Source: Thermoactinomyces intermedius
GTDB lineage: Bacteria; Bacillota; Bacilli; Thermoactinomycetales; Thermoactinomycetaceae
Assembly: GCF_016055025.1 (NCBI RefSeq)
Contig: NZ_JAECVW010000012.1
DNA length: 62,142 nucleotides
Direction: 5' to 3' (one strand)
Positions within the stretch are counted from its first letter, which is position 1; every line of letters begins with the position of its first letter. The notes below the pieces were generated by a model. That model was given only the letters and a program-made list of their open reading frames with translations. It was not told the origin of the DNA and made no database searches. Positions 57,444 through 62,142 of the stretch are shown here, in pieces. The position numbers and the translations under genes were made by a program.

Positions 57444-58589
57444 ATGATGAATATGAACACAAAGGCGTTAGCAGGAAATGGAGATCATGGGTCAATCCAT
57501 TTATACACATTTTATCCTGTGACACCCTATGAGCGTTTGGCCGTCCAGTTAATTTCAAAAATCCACTTGGGAGTTATCGTGGTTGATGACCGGTTGAATG
57601 TCGTGGAAATCAATCAAGCGGCAGCAAGGCTGTTGGGGTTGGAAAAATCAAAAATGATGTACCGGTCATTCCGGGATGCCGTGATTCAGTTGGGGTTGCC
57701 GAAAAAGTACAGGGACCGGTTGTTCTCCATTTTGCATTCCCGCAAAGAGAAGCGGAAGCTGGAATTGGACTGGTGCCCGGACGGGGAAGAACCGCGGTGC
57801 CTGCTGATGCGGTTTCACACGTTTGAAGACAGTGAAAGCGGCTTGAAAGGGCAAATTTTGATGATCGAGGACCAAACCGAGATGCAGCTTTTGAGGCAGC
57901 AGGTTCAGCAAAACAACCGCTTGGCGACCATCGGTCAGATTGCAGCCGGAACCGCGCATGAAATTCGCAATCCCCTCACGGCGATCCGGGGATTTTTACA
58001 GGTGATCGGGCATAAGATGAAGGAAAACGGACAGCAGAAAGAACACGGGTATATCGATATTATGTTAAGGGAGATCAGCCGGATCAGCAGCCTTGTCGGG
58101 GAATTTTTGATGCTGAGCAAACCACGGCATTTAAACGTCCAATCCGTGAATGTGACGAAGGTCTTCAACGACATCCTGCCCATCATCAAAAACGAAGCAC
58201 TTCTCTATAACATTGATGTGATGATCAAACGGCAACTGACGACGATTCCGATGATTGAAGCAGATGGGGAGTTGTTGAAACAAGTTTTTCTCAATGTTTC
58301 CAAAAATGCGATTGAAGCAATGAAAGATGGCGGCCTGCTGACGATTCGACTGAAAACAAATGAGAAAAGAAAACATGTGGTTGTGGAGATCATGGATACC
58401 GGACCCGGAATACCACCTCATGTTTTGGAAAAAATATATGAACCGTTTTTTACAACAAAAGAGAACGGAACCGGTCTGGGACTTCCCATTTGCCGTCAGA
58501 TTTTGCGGGAGATTGACGGAGAAATCAAAATTGAGTCCGGACCGAAAGGCACCAAGGTGAAAGTTTACTTGCCGCTCATTAAAACATAA
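57444..58589 (+). CDS. PAS-containing sensor histidine kinase, sporulation-kinase-like
   Basis: The 381-residue soluble kinase has a PAS domain (residues ~33-145, 'QLISKIHLGVIVVDDRLNVVEINQAAARLLGLEKSKMMYRSFRDAVI'), a HisKA domain with phospho-His172 in 'GTAHEIRNPLTAIRGFL', and an HATPase domain with N box 'QVFLNVSKNAIEAM', G1 'IMDTGPGIP' and F/G2 'FFTTKENGTGLGLPICRQI'. It has no membrane helix, so it senses a cytoplasmic signal. No response regulator gene is adjacent, as with orphan Kin kinases that feed Spo0F in Bacillus. ATG ATG at 57444; weak SD GGTGCG. The specific Kin orthologue is unclear. Confidence 0.85.
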   Translation: MMNMNTKALAGNGDHGSIHLYTFYPVTPYERLAVQLISKIHLGVIVVDDRLNVVEINQAAARLLGLEKSKMMYRSFRDAVIQLGLPKKYRDRLFSILHSRKEKRKLELDWCPDGEEPRCLLMRFHTFEDSESGLKGQILMIEDQTEMQLLRQQVQQNNRLATIGQIAAGTAHEIRNPLTAIRGFLQVIGHKMKENGQQKEHGYIDIMLREISRISSLVGEFLMLSKPRHLNVQSVNVTKVFNDILPIIKNEALLYNIDVMIKRQLTTIPMIEADGELLKQVFLNVSKNAIEAMKDGGLLTIRLKTNEKRKHVVVEIMDTGPGIPPHVLEKIYEPFFTTKENGTGLGLPICRQILREIDGEIKIESGPKGTKVKVYLPLIKT

Positions 58590-58645
58590 AACCCACTGCC
58601 GATAAGATGATGGATCTTTTCCCACAGGCAGTGGGTTGTTTCTTT
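58590..58645 (+). terminator. Terminator after the kinase
   Basis: AACCCACTGCC and GGCAGTGGGTT arms with a long loop, followed by GTTTCTTTT. It separates the kinase from dnaX, which has its own TTGGAA/TATGAT promoter near 58646-58675. Confidence 0.8.
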
Positions 58646-58727
58646 TGGAAAAAAGGTTTTCAGTGTAGTATGATAGTAAAGACCATGAATATGCCCCCGT
58701 TGAGGGGAACAAGTTGGAGTGTTGGGT

Positions 58728-60437
58728 GTGTCCTATCGGGCATTGTATCGCGTTTGGAGACCGCAACGCTTTGAGGATTTAGTCGGTCAGGAACATGTGA
58801 CAAAAACATTGATGAATGCATTAAACGAAAAACACCTTACCCATGCTTATTTGTTTAACGGACCGCGCGGAACGGGGAAAACCAGCGCGGCAAAGATTTT
58901 GGCCAAAGCAGTGAACTGTGTTCACGGTCCGGCCAAAGAGCCTTGCAATGAATGCGAAGCTTGCCGGCGCATCACCGAAGGTTCCCTGATGGATGTGGTC
59001 GAAATTGACGCGGCATCCAACCGGGGAGTGGATGAGATCCGTGATCTGCGCGACAAGGTGAAATATGCGCCGACCGAAGTCCGTTACAAGGTGTATATCA
59101 TTGATGAGGTTCATATGTTGACCACAGAAGCATTTAATGCACTGTTGAAAACATTGGAAGAACCTCCGGAGCATGTGATTTTCATTCTGGCTACCACGGA
59201 GCCGCATAAACTTCCTCCAACGATTATTTCCCGCTGTCAGCGATTCACTTTTCGCCGCATTTCCTTTGAAAAGATCGTGAACCGTTTAAAAACGATTTGC
59301 CGGTCGATGGATATTTCCTTTGATGATGAAGCCTTGATCTCCATTGCGCAAACCGCCGACGGCGGACTGCGGGACGCGCTGAGTCTCCTGGATCAAGCGT
59401 TGGCTTTCAGTGGGGATTCCTTGACCATTGAAGCGGTGCAAGCCGTGACGGGAAGTGCGTCGAGGGAGATGGTGCTTTCGATTTTCGTCGATTTGGTCGA
59501 ACAGAAGATGCCTTCCGCCCTGCAAAAGCTGGAGGAGTGTATTGCAAGCGGCGTGGAGCCTGAAAAGTTGGTTCAGGATTTCATCCATGTTTGCCGGGAT
59601 TTGTTGCTGTTTAAAACTGCACCTTCCTTGATGGAGCGCGAAGGAAGAACACAGTGGATGAAATCGGTGGAAAAGGTTGCGGGGAAGTTGACACATCACC
59701 GTCTTTCCCGGATGCTGGATGTGTTGGTTCATTCGGAACAACAGATGAAATGGGTGACTCATCCCCGCGTGTTGTTGGAGATGGCCCTGGTCCGTCTGGC
59801 GGATGTTTTTGGAAGCGATCCTAAAAATGTGGAGCCGGATCTGGTGGCAAAGCTGGAAGAGCGGATTGAAAAGTTGGAAAGTTGGATTCGCCAGGAAAAA
59901 AACACAGCGGCTGTGAAGGAAGAAATCTCCCCGGCACCCGGGAACCGTCCTGTCCCGTCTTCTCCGGTTGTCAAATCTTCCGCACCGGCACTGAGCCGGC
60001 AATGGTTGGAGAAGCTGTCCGAGCAACAAGGAGCCCGGATCAAAAAGATCTGGCCTGAATTGCTTCAGCGGGTGAAAGAGGAAAAAATCACGGTCCATGC
60101 CTGGTTGATTGACGGTGAACCGGTCGGAGCCACCGATGACGCCGTGATCGTTGCTTTTAAAAGCAAAATTCACCGTGAAACAACCGAAAAAGAAAGCAAC
60201 AAGTCTTTAATTGAAGGAATTCTTTCACAGATGACGGGGCAACGGATGCGACTGAAAACCGTGATGCTGGATGATTGGAAGAAACAAGCTTCGGCGCGGA
60301 ATCTTCCGGCTTCCGGGAATAAGAGCGGCCCCCAACCGGAACCGGAGTCTTTGCAAGAAGACATTGTGAAAAAAGCCGTGGATTTGTTCGGCGAAGAAAT
60401 CATCAAAGTTTCCGATGAGAATGAACCGAAAGTTTAG
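58728..60437 (+). CDS. dnaX: DNA polymerase III subunit tau/gamma (DnaX)
   Basis: The 569-residue clamp-loader ATPase starts 'VSYRALYRVWRPQRFEDLVGQEHVTKTL'. It has Walker A 'GPRGTGKTSAAK' (~45-56), the zinc finger 'CNECEACRR', Walker B 'YKVYIIDEVHMLT', sensor 1 'ATTEPHKLPPTIISRCQRF' and sensor 2 'GGLRDALSLLDQAL'. Beyond residue ~370, a variable linker and the tau C-terminal part follow. The GTG at 58728 is chosen; GGAG lies eight bases before it and it matches the Bacillus start, whereas a GTG at 58719 has no room for an SD. No obvious A-rich slippery site was checked for. The order scr-dnaX-ybaB-recR is conserved. Confidence 0.95.
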   Translation: MSYRALYRVWRPQRFEDLVGQEHVTKTLMNALNEKHLTHAYLFNGPRGTGKTSAAKILAKAVNCVHGPAKEPCNECEACRRITEGSLMDVVEIDAASNRGVDEIRDLRDKVKYAPTEVRYKVYIIDEVHMLTTEAFNALLKTLEEPPEHVIFILATTEPHKLPPTIISRCQRFTFRRISFEKIVNRLKTICRSMDISFDDEALISIAQTADGGLRDALSLLDQALAFSGDSLTIEAVQAVTGSASREMVLSIFVDLVEQKMPSALQKLEECIASGVEPEKLVQDFIHVCRDLLLFKTAPSLMEREGRTQWMKSVEKVAGKLTHHRLSRMLDVLVHSEQQMKWVTHPRVLLEMALVRLADVFGSDPKNVEPDLVAKLEERIEKLESWIRQEKNTAAVKEEISPAPGNRPVPSSPVVKSSAPALSRQWLEKLSEQQGARIKKIWPELLQRVKEEKITVHAWLIDGEPVGATDDAVIVAFKSKIHRETTEKESNKSLIEGILSQMTGQRMRLKTVMLDDWKKQASARNLPASGNKSGPQPEPESLQEDIVKKAVDLFGEEIIKVSDENEPKV

Positions 60438-60450
60438 GAGGCGATGACGG

Positions 60451-60762
60451 ATGCGGAACATGAATCAGATGCTGAAACAAGTGAAAAAAATGCAGCAGGA
60501 AATGGCGAAAGCCCAACAGGAACTGGAGAAAAAGGAAGTGGAAGGAACGGCCGGCGGTGGTGTGGTGAAAGTGCGGATGAACGGCCATAAGCAATTATTG
60601 GGGATTGAGATCTCCCCGGAAGTTGTGGATCCGGATGATGTGGAAATGTTGCAGGATTTGATCACCGCCGCAATCAATGAAGCGATGAAACAGGCCGAGG
60701 AGCTGGTAGCCAAAGATTTAGGGAAATTTACAGGCGGTTTGAATATCCCCGGATTATTTTAA
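60451..60762 (+). CDS. ybaB: YbaB/EbfC nucleoid-associated protein
   Basis: The 103-residue DNA-binding protein has the family layout: Met/Gln-rich helix 'NMNQMLKQVKKMQQEMAKAQQELEKKEVEGTAGGGVVKVRMNGHKQLLGIEISPEVVD', then a long C-terminal helix 'MLQDLITAAINEAMKQAEELVAKDL'. It binds DNA as a dimer; its pairing with recR is conserved in most bacteria. ATG 60451 follows AGGAGG by nine bases. It starts 13 bases after dnaX and ends about 20 bases before recR. Confidence 0.95.
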   Translation: MRNMNQMLKQVKKMQQEMAKAQQELEKKEVEGTAGGGVVKVRMNGHKQLLGIEISPEVVDPDDVEMLQDLITAAINEAMKQAEELVAKDLGKFTGGLNIPGLF

Positions 60763-60782
60763 AGTGACCAGAGGTGGGAACG

Positions 60783-61379
60783 TTGTATGTGCCTGAACCA
60801 ATCTCAAAACTGATTGAGGGATTCATGCGCTTGCCGGGGATTGGCCCCAAAACGGCTCAACGGCTGGCTTTTTATGTATTGACCATGGAAGAAGAGGACG
60901 TTTTGGATTTGGCCAAAGCATTGGTCCGGGTGCAACGGGATTTGTGCCATTGTTCCGTTTGCGGGCATATCACGGATCAGGATCCTTGCTATATCTGTTC
61001 CGATAAAAACCGGGACCAGTCAACCATTTGTGTGGTGCAAGACACCAAAGATTTGATCGCCATGGAACGGACTCGTGAATATAATGGCTTATATCATGTA
61101 TTGAACGGGGCGATTTCCCCCATTGAGGGAATCGGACCCGATGATTTGAACATTCCCGGGCTGTTGAAGCGGCTGGAAGACGAAAAAGTGAAGGAGCTGA
61201 TCCTGGCAACCAATCCCAACATCGAAGGGGAAGCGACGGCAATGTATTTGTCCCGTTTGACCAAACCTTTCGGGCTGAAGGTGACGCGTATCGCCCACGG
61301 ACTGCCGGTCGGCGGGGATTTGGAATATGCGGATGAAGTCACCTTGGCCAAAGCGCTGGAAGGAAGACACGAGTTATAA
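60783..61379 (+). CDS. recR: Recombination protein RecR
   Basis: The 198-residue RecFOR component has an HhH motif ('MRLPGIGPKTAQRLAFYVL', residues ~15-33), the C4 zinc finger 'CHCSVCGHITDQDPCYICSD' (~57-76) and a Toprim domain ('ICVVQDTKDLIAMERT', 'LILATNPNIEGEATAMYLSRL', 'RIAHGLPVGGDLEYADEVTLAKALEGRHEL'). The TTG at 60783 is chosen since GAGGTG stands six bases upstream and it gives the same 198-residue length as in Bacillus. It loads RecA at gaps during repair. Confidence 0.95.
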   Translation: MYVPEPISKLIEGFMRLPGIGPKTAQRLAFYVLTMEEEDVLDLAKALVRVQRDLCHCSVCGHITDQDPCYICSDKNRDQSTICVVQDTKDLIAMERTREYNGLYHVLNGAISPIEGIGPDDLNIPGLLKRLEDEKVKELILATNPNIEGEATAMYLSRLTKPFGLKVTRIAHGLPVGGDLEYADEVTLAKALEGRHEL

Positions 61380-61420
61380 AAAATTGATCATGAAACAGAC
61401 AACCTTGTGCATAGAATGGA

Positions 61421-61455
61421 AGCGACACTTCCCGGGAAGCTGTCGCTTTTATTTT
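61421..61455 (+). terminator. Terminator of the dnaX-ybaB-recR operon
   Basis: AGCGACA and TGTCGCT outer arms, with an inner CTTCCCGGGAAG palindrome, followed by TTTATTTTT. Confidence 0.85.
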
Positions 61456-61683
61456 TGCAAAAAGAGCGGCTGAAATAGGGGACGCTGCGGATTATGGAAA
61501 AACGATTGAGAGGGGGAATGTATCCGTTTTTGTTCCAGGAAAGTCGCAGCCGGAACCCATGGGGAGAAGTGTCAGACTTTGTACGGATGTCCGGTTGCGA
61601 TTGGATTTTGTTTTTGGTTTTCATACTTATTTTGTCTTTTTGTCTTGATTCCGATTCTGAAAAAGATCCGGGGAGGGATGGGT
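61456..61683. other. Gap where yaaL (DUF2508) is expected
   Basis: In Bacillus a small yaaL gene stands between recR and bofA. Here no frame encodes a DUF2508-like helix pair. An open frame from ATG 61494 reads MEKRLRGGMYPFLFQESRSR but continues as a shadow of bofA and is not convincing. Confidence 0.5.
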
Positions 61684-61959
61684 TTGTTGGAATATCAATG
61701 GTGGGTGGTCACCGGCTTGTTGGGTATGATGTTTTTTATGGTGGTCAACCGGTCGGTAAAAAAACCGCTGATGTGGATGGGAAAAGGAGTGTTGTCGACC
61801 GCTGTGGGGGCATTGGTTTTGTTTGTTTTGAACTTGCTGGGGCAATATGTGCAACTCCACATCCCGATTAACCTTTGGACGGCGTTTGTCACCGGCTGTT
61901 TGGGGATTCCGGGAATCGTTTATCTGGTGGCCGTGAAAATAATTTTTATTGGTCTATAA
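61684..61959 (+). CDS. bofA: Pro-sigma-K processing inhibitor BofA
   Basis: The 91-residue integral membrane protein has the BofA C-terminal domain: helices at ~5-22, 32-52 and 63-88, with 'KPLMWMGKGVLSTAVGALVLFVLNLLGQYVQLHIPINLWTAFVTGCLGIPGIVYLVAVKIIFI' (the HxPxNxxTxxxxGxLGxPG signature). In sporulation it holds the SpoIVFB protease inactive at the forespore membrane. The start is uncertain: TTG 61684 has GGAGGG six bases before it; ATG 61678 would be too close. It lies just before the rrn operon, as in Bacillus. Confidence 0.88.
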   Translation: MLEYQWWVVTGLLGMMFFMVVNRSVKKPLMWMGKGVLSTAVGALVLFVLNLLGQYVQLHIPINLWTAFVTGCLGIPGIVYLVAVKIIFIGL

Positions 61960-61978
61960 AAAAAATCGAAAAAAGGTG

Positions 61979-62007
61979 TTGACTTATGTCTGATAAGGTG
62001 GTAGTAT
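61979..62007 (+). promoter_or_regulatory. rrn promoter
   Basis: TTGACT (61979-61984) and TAGTAT (62002-62007) are 17 bases apart. The leader that follows contains a boxA-like TGTTCCTTGAAAACTGAA segment around 62053-62070, common in Firmicute rRNA leaders. Confidence 0.8.
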
Positions 62008-62113
62008 CATAATTGTCGCTGCGAGAGAGCAGCAAAACAAAACGAAATGAAGTGTTCCTTGAAAACTGAAGAGTGAAGACATGACTCGTTAATTCTTGAG
62101 AGTTCATATCAAA

Positions 62114-62142
62114 CTTTTTTGGAGAGTTTGATCCTGGCTCAG
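62114..62142 (+). rRNA. rrs: 16S ribosomal RNA, first bases only
   Basis: The window ends in GGAGAGTTTGATCCTGGCTC (62121-62140), the universal 16S 5' end. The gene runs on beyond the right edge; the exact 5' base is estimated. Confidence 0.95.

Noticed and set aside
61494..61871. Open frame of 125 codons overlapping bofA in another frame
   Set aside because: Only its first ~25 codons lie outside bofA or its upstream frame, and it lacks DUF2508 character.

Overview
This window comes from an endospore-forming Firmicute of the order Bacillales. The right end carries the conserved run SRP RNA - dnaX - ybaB - recR - bofA - rrn operon, known from Bacillus near the replication origin. Start codons are often GTG or TTG behind strong GGAGG sites, and CcpA cre boxes are present. 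The genus cannot be fixed from this sequence; a Thermoactinomycetaceae- or Bacillaceae-like bacterium is plausible.

Region 1 (1-7849) is the right part of an integrated prophage-like element. Rightward genes encode tail proteins, an XhlA-like protein, a holin, an amidase endolysin and an unexpected PIG-L-type deacetylase. Leftward accessory genes follow: a HicA-like toxin with a composite antitoxin, a DUF2637/SpdA-like membrane protein with internal repeats, and several small proteins. The element ends in a non-coding stretch of GTGAAC boxes and 11-bp-phased TGCAAAC boxes, then a decayed 3' half of tRNA-Ser(CGA), which is the attachment-site copy. No integrase lies in the window.

Region 2 (7850-14956) is a patchwork of small secreted proteins, lipoproteins and hypotheticals. 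It holds an ADP-ribosylglycohydrolase, a secreted lipase-like protein paired with a lipoprotein, and two decayed genes (a GNAT acetyltransferase and an ASCH protein).

Region 3 (14957-31810) is catabolic and stress functions. It contains the gntRKPZ gluconate operon with its operator, cre and promoter visible; cadCA for heavy-metal efflux; a self-regulated TetR/membrane-protein pair; and a XylR-controlled xyloside operon (xylulokinase, GH3 glycosidase, GPH transporter, mutarotase) that lacks xylA.

Region 4 (31808-43530) is a complete-looking ectoine/hydroxyectoine catabolic locus. The leftward pair eutB-pucR is divergent from doeA/eutD - eutC - Cys/Met-type PLP enzyme - M20 amidohydrolase - homoserine-dehydrogenase-like - aldehyde dehydrogenase - BCCT transporter. 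The usual EutE/DoeB deacetylase and class-III aminotransferase are absent, and unrelated enzyme families sit in their places. This is the most interesting system in the window.

Region 5 (43531-56790) has a membrane-anchored GDPD, an SgrR_N-only regulator, a YitT-family protein, a MarR-HlyD-HlyD-DHA2-flavodoxin efflux operon under a duplicated promoter/operator, lipL, and a trehalose operon (treP-treA-treR) whose PTS permease is of the glucose/maltose IICB type instead of the usual TreP type.

Region 6 (56827-62142) is the housekeeping run: SRP RNA, a sporulation-type sensor kinase, dnaX, ybaB, recR, bofA, an rrn promoter and the first bases of 16S rRNA.
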